Source of the DNA: Actinoplanes xinjiangensis
GTDB lineage: Bacteria; Actinomycetota; Actinomycetes; Mycobacteriales; Micromonosporaceae
Assembly (NCBI RefSeq): GCF_003148685.1
Contig: NZ_QGGR01000001.1
Location: forward strand, 741,025-805,024
Length of the DNA stretch: 64,000 bases
Direction: 5' to 3'
Shown here: one piece after another, positions 1 through 8,834 of the stretch
Numbering within the stretch: position 1 is the first letter of the stretch
Layout: each line of letters begins with the position of its first letter
Made by a program: the position numbers and the translations under genes
Notes under the pieces: generated by a model
The model's input: the letters and a program-made list of their open reading frames with translations, nothing else
What the model was told of the DNA's origin: nothing
Databases searched by the model: none

Positions 1-588
1 GACCGGCAGCAGGGGTCCGTACACCCGCCATCCGGTCTTGCGGACCGCCCCCGGGGCCGAACAGGTCAGGAGAAGGCGGTTGCGCCCGTAGGCGACAGCC
101 GGATAGTCGACACCGGCGAACGCCTCCCACGGCACGAACAACGTGCCGAAGGTCCGGACGTCCTCGATGCCGTCGGGCCGTAGCCGTACCCCGGCCGGAC
201 GCAGGACCTGCACCCCGCCCACGGCGGTGGCCCCGATCGCGACGAGGCCGACGACCAGGGCCACACTTCCGCTCTCGTCGCCCCGGGCGATGCCCACACC
301 GAACTCCACCAGCTGACTGATGGCCAGGAATATGCAACCGCCGAGGCTGAACAGGTTCACGACGTGGTTGGTGAGGTCGAAGGCACGGGGCTCGTCCCGG
401 ACCGTCAGGTTCGCCGGGTGGAACCGATAGTCGGCGAGGATTACGAGCCCGACCACCGCGACCAGGACCACTGAACTGACGATGCGGTCTTCCCTGTCCA
501 GCAGCCCGACAGCGGTAGCGAGCGCCAGGCAGACCAGCAGAAAACTGGTCGGATGCCGCCCCACCTGCGTGAACAGCTTGTTGAGCAC
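1..588 (-). CDS. Membrane protein with C-terminal PH-like domain (3' part missing)
   Basis: Function unknown. The reading frame stays open for 196 codons and runs off the left edge of the window. Four hydrophobic segments follow one another (for example LLVCLALATAVGLL, then VVLVAVVGLVILA). After them comes a soluble stretch with the alternating pattern of a bacterial PH domain (LRPDGIEDVRTFGTLFVPW, then a beta-rich GRNRLLLTC region). This suggests an inner-membrane protein with a small cytoplasmic domain, but the assignment rests on pattern only. The GTG start (VLNKLFTQVG) is the first in frame after the hairpin at 616-644; no clear ribosome binding site precedes it, so the true start is uncertain. 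It lies downstream of phoX on the same strand but beyond a strong terminator, so it is probably a separate unit. Confidence 0.55.
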   Translation of the reverse strand, partial: MLNKLFTQVGRHPTSFLLVCLALATAVGLLDREDRIVSSVVLVAVVGLVILADYRFHPANLTVRDEPRAFDLTNHVVNLFSLGGCIFLAISQLVEFGVGIARGDESGSVALVVGLVAIGATAVGGVQVLRPAGVRLRPDGIEDVRTFGTLFVPWEAFAGVDYPAVAYGRNRLLLTCSAPGAVRKTGWRVYGPLLPV

Positions 589-615
589 GGCGTCATGGTA
601 GGCCGGACAGGCCGG

Positions 616-644
616 GAGCGGCCGCGGTTCGACCGCGGCCGCTC
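616..644 (-). terminator. Hairpin terminator after phoX
   Basis: A perfect 13-bp stem (GAGCGGCCGCGGT and its complement) closes a 3-nt loop, 8 nt past the phoX stop codon. No T-run follows, as is usual in high-GC actinomycetes. It separates phoX from the next gene on the same strand. Confidence 0.75.
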
Positions 645-652
645 ACCGGGTG

Positions 653-2761
653 TCAGCTGCCGATCGGGCCGCCGTCCTTGCGCCAGGTGACGACGACGCC
701 GGGCTTGGCGAAGTCGCCGTCGGGCCAGACCGAGGCCGGCTTGTCGAGCGAGGCGCCGGCGATCTCGCCCGGGTGCTGGACCGCGACGAAGACGGACCGG
801 TCGTCGGAGGTGATGAACGGCCCGCAGGTCTCGGCACCCTTGGGCACGGTCAGGAACTGGCGCAGGTGGCCGCGCTCCTTGCCCTCGATCGGCGTGGCGA
901 ACAGGCCGTCGTTGCTGCCCAGGGCGTTGCCGTCGGTGGAGATCCACAGGTTGCCGGCGCTGTCGAAGGCGACGTTGTCGGGGCAGGAGATCGGGGACAC
1001 CGCCTCCTTGTCGTACCCGCCGAAGTAGGTGTCGGCGGCCTTCGGGTCGCCGCACACGATCGGCAGCTGCCAGGTGAAGCCGGTGCCGGTGTGGTCGCCG
1101 CGGTCCTCGGTGATCTCGAAGATGTGGCCGTGCTTGTTGGCGTTGCGCGGGTTGGCCTCGTCCGCCTTGGCGTTGGTGCCGACACCGCGGTTGGTGTTGT
1201 TGGTCATCGCCGCGTAGATCTTGCCGGTACGCAGGCTCGGCTGGACGTCCTCGGGGCGGTCCATCTTGGTGGCGCCGACAGCGTCCCCGGCGAGCCGGGT
1301 GAAGGTGAGCACGTCGACGGCGGTCATACCGGGCACGAACGAGGTGTTGCCGGAGACCAGCTTGATCCACTGGCCCTTGCCGTCGAACCGGCCGTCGGCG
1401 GGCGGCTTGCCGGTGCCGTCGATCTCGGTGGGGTCGCTGTCGCCGGTGACCTTGGCGACGTAGAGCGTGCCCGACTCGAGCAGGGTCAGGTTGTGCCGGC
1501 GCGCCCACGGGGAGTCGCTGTCGATGTACTTCTTGTCCGAGACGAACTTGTACAGGTAGTCGAAGCGCTCGTCGTCACCCATGTACGCGACGACCTTGCC
1601 GTTCTTGGCGACGATGACGTTCGCGCCCTCGTGCTTGAAGCGGCCCAGCGCGGTGTGCTTGCGCGGGCGGCCCTCGGGGTCGAACGGGTCGACCTCGACG
1701 ATCCAGCCGAACCGGTTCGCCTCGTTGGGGTGCCGGGCCAGGTCGAAGCGCTCCTGGGCCCGGTCCCACTTGCGGCTGTCGCTGGGGTAACGGGCCGTGG
1801 TGGAGATGCCGTAGCGGTTGAGCTTCGGCTTGACGTCGGCCGCGACCGCGTCGCCGCCGACGAAGTACTGGTTGAAGTTCTCCTCACCGGACAGCACGGT
1901 GCCCCACGGGGTGACGCCGCCGGCGCAGTTGTTCAGCGTGCCGATGACGATCCGGCCGGACGGGTCGGCGGCGGTCCGCACCACGGCGGAGCCGGCGACC
2001 GGGCCGGTCAGCTGGAACTCGGTGGCCAGCGCCGTGATCCGGCGGTTGTACCGCAGCCGGCGGCTCTTGACGGGCTTCCAGTCACCGGTGCGCCCGACGC
2101 GCTCGATCTCCACGACGGAGAGGCCGTGCGCCGCCATCGCGACCTTCAGCTGCTCGACGCTGAGGGCGTCCATGGTGGTGAAGCCGCGGAACATCAGGTT
2201 CTCGTTGGTGTACTCGTGGTTGACCACGAGCAGGGCCCGGTCACCGCCACAGCCCGGGATCGGGAGGACCCCGACGAAGTCGTTGTTGTAGCCGAACTGC
2301 CGGGACTGGGCGGCCGCCGTCTGGTTGTCCACGTCGAACGCGGGCGCGCCGGGCACCACCGGGTCGCCCCAGCGGATCACCACGGACGAGCGGTACCCGG
2401 CCGGGATGCTGACCTGGTCCAGAGTGTTCGGGGCGACGGTCTCGAAGCTGAGCCGGCCGGCCCGGTGCGGGCGGTGGCCGTGTTCCCGAGCGCCACCGAG
2501 GGCCGGGGCGGCCGCGGCGGGCGAGGCGGCCGCCAGCGCGGAGCCGCCGAAGCCGAGCACCATGGCGCCGACGGCGCCGGCGCGGACCACACCACGGCGG
2601 GTCATCTCGGCGTTGACGACGTCACCCAGGTACGGGTTGCCCGACTCGTTCGGGGCGGGGTGGTCACAGGCGTTGCCACAGCGGTACAGACAGGTCATCG
2701 CGTCGCGACTACCGCCACTGTGTCCCAGCAGCGGCAGCAGTCGGCGATTGAGGTCCGGCAT
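653..2761 (-). CDS. phoX: PhoX-family alkaline phosphatase, Tat-exported
   Basis: Secreted phosphatase that releases phosphate from organic phosphoesters. Known PhoX enzymes carry an iron-calcium cofactor and leave the cell folded through the Tat pathway. The 702 residues fit the family (DUF839/PhoX). The N-terminus shows the actinobacterial PhoX pattern: a short Cys-containing leader (CLYRCGNACDHP) and then a twin-arginine signal (TRRGVVRAGAVGAM with a long Ala-rich h-region, around residues 54-85). Further in are the family stretches LLVVNHEYTNENLM, NCAGGVTPWGTVLSGEENF, MGDDERFDYLYKFV and DRPEDVQ, which look like metal and substrate loops. A PHO-box-like direct repeat lies about 95 bp upstream, so PhoP control under phosphate limitation is likely. 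A hairpin terminator follows directly. Confidence 0.93.
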   Translation of the reverse strand: MPDLNRRLLPLLGHSGGSRDAMTCLYRCGNACDHPAPNESGNPYLGDVVNAEMTRRGVVRAGAVGAMVLGFGGSALAAASPAAAAPALGGAREHGHRPHRAGRLSFETVAPNTLDQVSIPAGYRSSVVIRWGDPVVPGAPAFDVDNQTAAAQSRQFGYNNDFVGVLPIPGCGGDRALLVVNHEYTNENLMFRGFTTMDALSVEQLKVAMAAHGLSVVEIERVGRTGDWKPVKSRRLRYNRRITALATEFQLTGPVAGSAVVRTAADPSGRIVIGTLNNCAGGVTPWGTVLSGEENFNQYFVGGDAVAADVKPKLNRYGISTTARYPSDSRKWDRAQERFDLARHPNEANRFGWIVEVDPFDPEGRPRKHTALGRFKHEGANVIVAKNGKVVAYMGDDERFDYLYKFVSDKKYIDSDSPWARRHNLTLLESGTLYVAKVTGDSDPTEIDGTGKPPADGRFDGKGQWIKLVSGNTSFVPGMTAVDVLTFTRLAGDAVGATKMDRPEDVQPSLRTGKIYAAMTNNTNRGVGTNAKADEANPRNANKHGHIFEITEDRGDHTGTGFTWQLPIVCGDPKAADTYFGGYDKEAVSPISCPDNVAFDSAGNLWISTDGNALGSNDGLFATPIEGKERGHLRQFLTVPKGAETCGPFITSDDRSVFVAVQHPGEIAGASLDKPASVWPDGDFAKPGVVVTWRKDGGPIGS

Positions 2762-2856
2762 CGGTTCGTTCTCCTCGGTCTCTCGTCACCTTGCGATGAC
2801 GGGCTGAGCGGACGCTAAAAGCCCAGGTCGACGGCGACCACCACGACCTGGTGGAG

Positions 2857-2878
2857 CGAAGGTGAACTGGCTATGAAC
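2857..2878 (-). promoter_or_regulatory. Candidate PHO box for phoX
   Basis: Read on the minus strand, two 11-nt units lie head to tail: GTTCATAGCCA and GTTCACCTTCG. The GTTCA start of each unit and the 11-nt period match the PhoP direct-repeat units described in streptomycetes (consensus near GTTCACC). Its position upstream of phoX supports activation by PhoP. Confidence 0.7.
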
Positions 2879-2892
2879 GTACGTCACGTTCA
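2874..2892. promoter_or_regulatory. Inverted repeat TGAACGT-N5-ACGTTCA
   Basis: A perfect 7-bp inverted repeat with a 5-nt spacer overlaps the distal PHO-box unit in the phoX / arabinofuranosidase divergent region. It could be an operator for either direction. The protein that binds it cannot be named from the sequence. Confidence 0.4.
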
Positions 2893-2910
2893 TACGGCCG
2901 ACCCGGAGTG

Positions 2911-2922
2911 GTTAGCGCTAAC
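2911..2922 (+). promoter_or_regulatory. LacI-family operator (GTTAGCGCTAAC)
   Basis: A perfect 12-bp palindrome with central CG, the form bound by LacI-family sugar regulators in actinobacteria. It lies about 50 bp upstream of the -35 box of the GH51 gene. A second, shorter palindrome (CAGCGCTG, 2945-2952) lies between them. No LacI gene is in the window, so the regulator is encoded elsewhere. Confidence 0.65.
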
Positions 2923-2951
2923 AAAAATGACTCTCCTGGGGTTTCAGCGCT

Positions 2952-3002
2952 GCAAACATCGAGCCCGAACTCTTGACAGGGGTATCGATGTTTGCGTACA
3001 CA
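2952..3002 (+). promoter_or_regulatory. Promoter of the arabinan operon inside an 11-bp inverted repeat
   Basis: TTGACA (2973-2978) and TACACA (2997-3002) are spaced 18 bp apart: a good housekeeping-type promoter. An 11-bp perfect inverted repeat (GCAAACATCGA at 2952-2962 and its complement at 2985-2995) surrounds the -35 box and enters the spacer. A protein bound there would block polymerase, so this is a likely second operator. Confidence 0.6.
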
Positions 3003-3065
3003 TTGCTGAGCTAGTCCACCGGAAACACACCTGAAACCGTTGCGCTCCGCACCGGAGGACCCCTC

Positions 3066-5561
3066 ATGCGCAGAATCCCCTTCCGCCTCGCGGGCGCGGC
3101 CGCCGTTCTGGTCTCGCTCCCGCTCGCGGTCTCGCCGCCGGTCGCCGCACACGCGGTCGAACCGGACTACACCATCACGGTCGACCGCTCGTCGACCGGC
3201 GCCGCCATCCCCAGGTCGATGTACGGCGTCTTCTTCGAGGACATCAACTACGCGGCCGACGGCGGTCTCTACGCCGAACTGGTCCGCAACCGCTCGTTCG
3301 AGTTCAACGGCACCGACGCGGCCGGCTGGAACGGACTGACCGGCTGGGCCGCCACCGGCTCCGCGGTGGTGACCAACGACGACCAGCGACTCAACGAGCG
3401 CAACCGCAACTACCTGAAGGTCACCGGGGCGGCGAGCCTGACCAACTCCGGCTACAACACCGGGCTCGCGGTCCGCAGATCCGACAGGTACGACTTCTCC
3501 GTCTGGGCCCGGTCCGACGCGCCCACCACTGTCGAGGTCACACTGCACACCGCGGACGGTACCGCCCTCGCCGCGCCGGTCCGGGTCGCCGTCACCGGTG
3601 ACACGTGGAAGAAGTACACCGGCACGCTCAGGGCCACCGCGACCAGCGACGTCGCCCGGCTGTCGGTGAAGACGGCCGGCAGCGCCACGACCCGCCTCGA
3701 CGAGGTCTCGCTGTTCCCGCGCGACACCTACAAGGGACGCGCCAACGGCCTGCGCAAGGATCTCGCCGAGAAGGTGGCGGACCTCAAGCCCGGCTTCGTC
3801 CGCTTCCCCGGCGGCTGCCTGGTCAACACCGGCAGCATGTACGCCTACGACGCGGCGAACAACTACCCGCGCGCCCGGTCCTACCAGTGGAAGGACACCG
3901 TCGGGCCGGTCGAGACGCGCGCCACCAACAAGAACTTCTGGGGCTACAACCAGACCTACGGCCTCGGCTACCACGAGTACTTCCAGTTCTCCGAGGACAT
4001 CGGCGCCATGCCGCTGCCGGTGGTGCCGGCCTTGGTGACCGGCTGCGGCCAGAACCGGGCCACCGTGGACGAGGCGCTGCTGCAGCGGCACATCCAGGAC
4101 GCGCTCGACCTCATCGAGTACGCCAACGGGCCGGTCACCAGCACGTGGGGCAAGGTGCGCGCCGCCGCCGGGCACCCGAAGCCGTTCAACCTCACCACCA
4201 TCGCGGTCGGCAACGAGGAGAACCTGCCCGAGGAGTACTGGGCGAACTTCCTCAGGTTCGAGTCGGCGATCAAGGCCAAATACCCGAGCATCACCGTGGT
4301 CAGCAACTCCGGTCCGGACGACCAGGGCGGCACGTTCGAGAACCTGTGGGCCAAGAACCGGGCACACGGGTCGGACATGGTCGATGAGCACTACTACAAC
4401 AGCCCGGCGTGGTTCCTGCAGAACAACCGGCGCTATGACGCGTACGACCGCGGTGGTCCCAAGGTCTTCCTCGGCGAATACGCGTCACTGGACAACAAGC
4501 TGTACAACTCGCTGGCCGAGGCCGCGTACATGACCGGCCTGGAGCGCAACGCCGACGTGGTGAAGATGGCGTCCTACGCGCCGCTGCTCGCCAACATCGA
4601 CAACGTGCAGTGGAAGCCGGACATGATCTGGTTCGACAACGACGAGTCGTGGGGCTCCACCAGCTACCAGGTGCAGAAGCTGTTCATGAACAACGTCGGC
4701 GACAGGGTGCTGCCGTCGACCGCGACCGGCGACGTGCTCCAGCCCAAGCCGATCACCGGCGCGATCGGGCTCTCCACCTGGCGTACCGCCGCGACCTACG
4801 ACGACGTCAAGGTGACGAGGCCGGACGGCACCGTGCTCTACAGCGACGACTTCAGCGACGGCAACGCCGACGGCTGGACGTCGGTGACCAACCGCGGCAA
4901 CTGGGCGGTGACCGACGGCGCCTACACCCAGACGACCACGGACACCGAGGACACCATGGTCAAGGCCGCCACGATCAACGAGACCGACTACGACTACACG
5001 CTCAAGGCCACCAAGACGGCCGGCGCGGAGGGCTTCCTGGTCTCGTTCGGCATCAAGGAGACCGGCCAGTTCTACTGGTGGAACCTCGGCGGCTGGAACA
5101 ACACGCAGGGCGCCGTCGAGAAGGGGATCACGTCCGCCAAGGAGCAGATCCTCACCAAGCCCAACACCGTCACCACCGGGCAGACCTACGACCTCAAGAT
5201 TCAGGTACGGGGTACGAAGGTCACCCTGATCCTGGACGGCGTGGAGTGGGCCTCCTTCGACGACAACGCGGTCACCGAGCCGTTCGCACAGGTCGTCACC
5301 GAGGACACCCGGCGTGGCGAGATCATCGTCAAGGTGGTCAACGCGCAGGACACCCCGGCGGTCACAAAGATCGACCTGGGTGGGCGCAAGGTGGCGCGTA
5401 CCGCGAAGCAGACCGTCATCACCGGTGACCCGGGCGAGCAGAACACCCGCTCGGCCGAGCCGATCCAGCCGGTCACCTCCACCGTCGGCGGGATCGGGTC
5501 CACCTTCACCCGGGAGTTCGCCGCGAACTCGGTCACCTTCCTGCGCATCCGGACCCGATGA
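3066..5561 (+). CDS. Secreted alpha-L-arabinofuranosidase, GH51 type
   Basis: Retaining glycosidase that removes arabinofuranosyl residues from arabinan or arabinoxylan outside the cell. A Sec signal peptide covers about residues 1-33. The family N-terminus follows (SMYGVFFEDINYAADGG). A CBM-like beta domain is inserted near residues 80-220. The catalytic barrel carries RFPGGCL, the acid/base glutamate in VGNEEN (E384), DEHYYNSPAWF, and the nucleophile in FLGEYAS (E471). Near residue 580 a second beta domain (TVLYSDDFSDGNADGW onward) interrupts the C-terminal part, making the protein long for the family at 831 residues. GGAGGA precedes the ATG at good spacing. The stop overlaps the start region of the GH43 gene, so the two are one transcript, probably induced by arabinose-type sugars through LacI-like control. 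Confidence 0.92.
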   Translation: MRRIPFRLAGAAAVLVSLPLAVSPPVAAHAVEPDYTITVDRSSTGAAIPRSMYGVFFEDINYAADGGLYAELVRNRSFEFNGTDAAGWNGLTGWAATGSAVVTNDDQRLNERNRNYLKVTGAASLTNSGYNTGLAVRRSDRYDFSVWARSDAPTTVEVTLHTADGTALAAPVRVAVTGDTWKKYTGTLRATATSDVARLSVKTAGSATTRLDEVSLFPRDTYKGRANGLRKDLAEKVADLKPGFVRFPGGCLVNTGSMYAYDAANNYPRARSYQWKDTVGPVETRATNKNFWGYNQTYGLGYHEYFQFSEDIGAMPLPVVPALVTGCGQNRATVDEALLQRHIQDALDLIEYANGPVTSTWGKVRAAAGHPKPFNLTTIAVGNEENLPEEYWANFLRFESAIKAKYPSITVVSNSGPDDQGGTFENLWAKNRAHGSDMVDEHYYNSPAWFLQNNRRYDAYDRGGPKVFLGEYASLDNKLYNSLAEAAYMTGLERNADVVKMASYAPLLANIDNVQWKPDMIWFDNDESWGSTSYQVQKLFMNNVGDRVLPSTATGDVLQPKPITGAIGLSTWRTAATYDDVKVTRPDGTVLYSDDFSDGNADGWTSVTNRGNWAVTDGAYTQTTTDTEDTMVKAATINETDYDYTLKATKTAGAEGFLVSFGIKETGQFYWWNLGGWNNTQGAVEKGITSAKEQILTKPNTVTTGQTYDLKIQVRGTKVTLILDGVEWASFDDNAVTEPFAQVVTEDTRRGEIIVKVVNAQDTPAVTKIDLGGRKVARTAKQTVITGDPGEQNTRSAEPIQPVTSTVGGIGSTFTREFAANSVTFLRIRTR

Positions 5562-5572
5562 GGAGCCCGATC

Positions 5573-6970
5573 ATGAACCGACGAACCCTGTTGACGGGCG
5601 GCGCCGTGGGTGCCCTCGCCGTGGTCCTGCCCGCGGGCGCCGAAGGGGCCCCGCAGCACGTTCCGCTGCCCAGCGATGCTGAGATCTACGGTGTGCCGAC
5701 CGTGGATCCGCTGATCAGCCAGCGTGCCGACCCCTGGATCACCAGGCCGGTGAACGGGACCTACTACTTCACCGGTTCGGTCCCGGAGTACGACCGCCTG
5801 GTCGTCCGGGGCGCCCCGACCATCGAGGGCCTGGCCGCGGCCGAGGAGTCGGTCATCTGGCGCCGCCCCACCAGCGGCAGGATGGGCGGGCACATCTGGG
5901 CGCCGGAGCTGCACCGGATCGGCGGGAAGTGGTACATCTACTTCGCCGCCGGTGACGCCGGTGACGTGTTCCGGATCCGCACCTACGTGATGGAGTCGGC
6001 GCTCGACGACCCGCGCGACCCGGCCGGCTGGACCCTCAAGGGCCAGCTGATCACCGAGTGGGACGGCTTCACCCTCGACGCGACGAGCTTCACCCACCGC
6101 GGCCGGCAGTACCTGGTGTGGGCGCAGAGCGAGCCCGAGATCGCGGTCAACACCAGCCTCTACATCGCCGAGATGGCGAACCCGTGGACGTTCAGGTCCA
6201 AGCCCACCCGGATCGCCACGCCCACGAAGAGCTGGGAGATCATCGGGTTCAAGGTCAACGAGGGCCCGGCGGTGCTGATCCGCAACGGGAAGGTGTTCAT
6301 CACCTACTCGGCCAGCGCCACCGACGCCAACTACTGCATGGGCCTGCTCACCGCCTCGGCGGGCGCGGACCTGCTCCAGCGCGCGAGCTGGACGAAGAGC
6401 CCGGACCCGATCTTCGTCTCCAACGAGGCCACTTCTCGCTTCGGCCCGGGCCACAACTCGTTCACGGTGGCCGAGGACGGCAGGACCGACGTGCTCGTCT
6501 ACCACGCGCGGGACTACAAGCAGATCACCGGCGACCCGCTGTACGACCCCAACCGGCACACCCGGGTGCAGAAGGTCTACTGGCACGAGGACGGGACCCC
6601 GCTGTTCGGCATCCCGGTCGGATCGGGCGGGCCCATCGTGCGCCTGTCGCCGTCGGACCGGCCGCGCTCGTTCGTCAAGCACGTCGGCGACGCGTTCCAG
6701 GTCGTGCACGCCCCACGGGAGCTGGAGCTGACCCAGTTCCGGTTCGTGAAGGCGGCCGACGGCACCGAGACGGTCCAGTCGGTCGACCAGCCCACGAAAT
6801 TCCTGGTAACCGACGGGACCACGGTGGCGCTGGGCACGACCGGCACGCCGGTGACGCGGAGCGCGGTCAAGGACGGGGTGACCATCCGGGTCGCGCCCGG
6901 CCGGTTCCTCCGGCACCGTGACGGCGCGCTCGTCGTCGACGCCAGGGCGACGGTGTTCAGGCTGAGCTGA
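5573..6970 (+). CDS. Secreted family 43 glycoside hydrolase (arabinan side)
   Basis: Inverting glycosidase of the five-bladed beta-propeller GH43 type, probably an exo-arabinofuranosidase or arabinanase acting with the GH51 enzyme. The start is the ATG preceded by AGGAG at 7 nt, not the upstream ATG that overlaps the GH51 stop. It gives a Tat-like signal (NRRTLLTGGAVGALAVVLPA). The general base is the Asp in RADPWI; IWAPELHRIGGKWYIYFAA is the usual GH43 signature; the Glu in VNEGPAVLIR is the likely proton donor. The last 100 or so residues (from SFVKHVGDAFQVVH) form a small beta-rich domain, perhaps a reduced trefoil. Substrate specificity cannot be fixed from the sequence. A strong terminator follows, ending a two-gene arabinan operon. 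Confidence 0.88.
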   Translation: MNRRTLLTGGAVGALAVVLPAGAEGAPQHVPLPSDAEIYGVPTVDPLISQRADPWITRPVNGTYYFTGSVPEYDRLVVRGAPTIEGLAAAEESVIWRRPTSGRMGGHIWAPELHRIGGKWYIYFAAGDAGDVFRIRTYVMESALDDPRDPAGWTLKGQLITEWDGFTLDATSFTHRGRQYLVWAQSEPEIAVNTSLYIAEMANPWTFRSKPTRIATPTKSWEIIGFKVNEGPAVLIRNGKVFITYSASATDANYCMGLLTASAGADLLQRASWTKSPDPIFVSNEATSRFGPGHNSFTVAEDGRTDVLVYHARDYKQITGDPLYDPNRHTRVQKVYWHEDGTPLFGIPVGSGGPIVRLSPSDRPRSFVKHVGDAFQVVHAPRELELTQFRFVKAADGTETVQSVDQPTKFLVTDGTTVALGTTGTPVTRSAVKDGVTIRVAPGRFLRHRDGALVVDARATVFRLS

Positions 6971-6973
6971 GTC

Positions 6974-7008
6974 GATCACGGGAAGGGCGCGATGCCCTTC
7001 CCGTGATC
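6974..7008 (+). terminator. Terminator of the arabinan operon
   Basis: A perfect 15-bp stem (GATCACGGGAAGGGC and its complement) with a 5-nt loop starts 3 nt after the GH43 stop. It insulates the following nitric-oxide response genes. Confidence 0.85.
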
Positions 7009-7016
7009 TACGGCTC

Positions 7017-7043
7017 AAAAGAGGTATATTAGATACCTCTTTT
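7017..7043 (+). promoter_or_regulatory. NsrR-type operator over the nsrR-hmp promoter
   Basis: Two perfect 11-bp arms, AAAAGAGGTAT and its complement, flank 5 nt. The centre contains a -10-like TATATT. The site lies 15 nt upstream of the nsrR start in the only AT-rich patch of the area. Position and symmetry fit a repressor site for NsrR itself, giving autoregulation and nitric-oxide induction of hmp. Confidence 0.75.
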
Positions 7044-7057
7044 AGTAGGGTCGACCC

Positions 7058-7495
7058 GTGCGACTGAACCGTTCCACCGACATCGGCCTTCGTGTGCTGA
7101 TGCTCGCCGCGGCCCGCCCGGACGACCTGCTCACCGTCGACTCGCTGGCGTCCGCGGTCGCGGTGCCCCGCAACCACCTCGCCAAGGTCGTCCAGCGGTT
7201 GCAGCACCTGGGCCTGCTGGAGACGGTGCGCGGCCGTAACGGCGGCGTCCGGCTCGCGGTCGGTGCGGCCGGCACCTCCATCGGTGGCCTGGTCCGCGAC
7301 CTCGAGGGAGCCTCGGAGGTCGTCGACTGCGACGGCGAGCCCGGGTGCCCGCTGAGCGGCGGCTGCCGGCTGCGCGGGGCACTACGTGTCGCACAGGAGG
7401 CCTTCTACGCCTCACTCGACCCGATCACGGTCGGTGAGCTGGCCGCACCACCCGTCCGGCAGGTCCTGCTCACCCTCGGCCGTCCCGCCGGGTGA
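7058..7495 (+). CDS. nsrR: Rrf2-family nitric-oxide sensor repressor NsrR
   Basis: Winged-helix repressor that holds a [4Fe-4S] cluster in characterised actinobacterial homologues. Nitric oxide destroys the cluster and releases the DNA. The 145 residues match the family. The HTH region (VDSLASAVAVPRNHLAKVVQRL) is followed by the wing (LLETVRGRNGGVRLA). The three cluster cysteines have the NsrR spacing, C91-x5-C97-x5-C103, and Asp8 (STDIGLR) is where streptomycete NsrR supplies its fourth ligand. The start is GTG. The hmp gene begins 48 nt downstream and is the classical NsrR target, so the pair forms a self-contained nitric-oxide detoxification unit. Confidence 0.93.
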   Translation: MRLNRSTDIGLRVLMLAAARPDDLLTVDSLASAVAVPRNHLAKVVQRLQHLGLLETVRGRNGGVRLAVGAAGTSIGGLVRDLEGASEVVDCDGEPGCPLSGGCRLRGALRVAQEAFYASLDPITVGELAAPPVRQVLLTLGRPAG

Positions 7496-7543
7496 GCCCG
7501 GCCCCGGCCGTTCCACTTTCGTCCCGCGAAGAGGAGACCCCTC

Positions 7544-8758
7544 ATGCTGTCCGCATCCAGCGCCCCGGTCATCGAGGCCACCCTGCCCGTCGTCGGCGAG
7601 CACCTGGAGGAGATCTCCGACGTCTTCTACCGGACGATGATCGGCGAGAACCCGGAACTGCTGGACCTGTTCAGCCGCAGCGCGCAGGCCACCGGCGAGC
7701 AGCGCGGCTCGCTGTCCGGTGCGGTCGCGGCGTACGCCACGCACCTGATCGGTGCGGGCCCGGACGGGCCGGCGTTCGAGCACATCGTCGAGCGGATCGC
7801 GCATCGGCACTGCGCTCTGGGCATCCGTCCCGAGCAGTACACGATGGTCGGCCGCTACCTGCTCGGCGCGGTCGCGACGGTGCTCGGTGACGCGGTCACC
7901 GCACCGGTCGCCGCCGCCTGGGACGAGGTGTACTGGCTGTTCGCGGCCCGGCTGATCGGCCGGGAGGCACGGCTCTACGCCGAGGCGGGGGTGGACGGCG
8001 CCGACCCGTGGCAGGAGTTCACCGTCGCGCAGCGGATCGCCGAGGCGCACGACACCGTCTCCTTCGTGCTGATCCCGGCGGACGGCGGCGCGGCGCCCGA
8101 CTTCCGTCCCGGGCAGTACGTGACGGTCGCCGCCGATCTGCCGGGCAACGGGCGGCAGCTGCGGCAGTACTCGCTGTCGCAGGCCGCGACCGGTGGGACG
8201 CTGCGGATCACGGTCCGCCGGGTGCGCGGGGTGGGCGGGGCACCGGACGGGGTGGTCTCCGGGTTCCTGCACGACCACGTCGCGGCCGGCGACCGGCTGC
8301 GGATCAGCCGGCCGTACGGCGATCTGACACTGCAGCCGGGGAACTCACCGTTGCTGCTGGTCAGTGCCGGGGTGGGGATCACTCCGATGGCGTCGATCCT
8401 GGAGCACGTGGCGCGGACCCAGCCGACCCGGGAGGTGACCGCGGTGCACGCCGACCGCAGCCCCGATCGGCACCCGCTGCGCGCCGACATGACCGCCAAC
8501 GGCTCCCGGCTGCGCACCTTCCGGAGCCTGTCCTGGTACGAGCAGCCGTCCGGTGAGCCGGACACGTACCCCGGCCGGATCGACACCGACCTCATCCCGG
8601 TCCACCCGGACGCCGACGTCTACCTGTGCGGGCCCGCGCCGTTCATGCAGGCCGTCCGGGCCGGGCTGCACCTGCGCGGCATCCCCGACGAGCGGATCCG
8701 GTACGAGGTGTTCGGCTCCGAGCAGTGGCGGCCCGCCCCGGCACCGGCCGCCGTCTGA
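7544..8758 (+). CDS. hmp: Flavohemoprotein, nitric oxide dioxygenase
   Basis: Cytoplasmic enzyme that converts nitric oxide and O2 to nitrate using NAD(P)H, FAD and heme. At 404 residues it has the usual three modules. The globin (about 1-140) has the distal Tyr in ISDVFYRTM and the proximal His region RHCALGIRPEQY. The FAD domain (about 150-255) has FRPGQYVTV and RQYSLSQ. The NAD domain has VSAGVGITPM and YLCGPAPFM and ends with YEVFGSEQW. The RBS is AGAGGAGA. It is co-transcribed with nsrR behind the palindromic operator. The next gene starts 76 nt later with no terminator between, so read-through into the PAS/EAL pair is likely. Confidence 0.95.
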   Translation: MLSASSAPVIEATLPVVGEHLEEISDVFYRTMIGENPELLDLFSRSAQATGEQRGSLSGAVAAYATHLIGAGPDGPAFEHIVERIAHRHCALGIRPEQYTMVGRYLLGAVATVLGDAVTAPVAAAWDEVYWLFAARLIGREARLYAEAGVDGADPWQEFTVAQRIAEAHDTVSFVLIPADGGAAPDFRPGQYVTVAADLPGNGRQLRQYSLSQAATGGTLRITVRRVRGVGGAPDGVVSGFLHDHVAAGDRLRISRPYGDLTLQPGNSPLLLVSAGVGITPMASILEHVARTQPTREVTAVHADRSPDRHPLRADMTANGSRLRTFRSLSWYEQPSGEPDTYPGRIDTDLIPVHPDADVYLCGPAPFMQAVRAGLHLRGIPDERIRYEVFGSEQWRPAPAPAAV

Positions 8759-8834
8759 CCGTCCCGGCCACCGGTCGGTCCCCGGCCGCCGGACGGCCCT
8801 CAAGTCGGTCGCCGACGGGTCGATAGAGCGGGAC

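Noticed and set aside
650..2818. A 722-residue open frame antisense to phoX
   Set aside because: Open only because stop codons are rare at this GC content; the peptide is Val/Gly/Arg-rich without any family pattern, and the phoX strand is clear.
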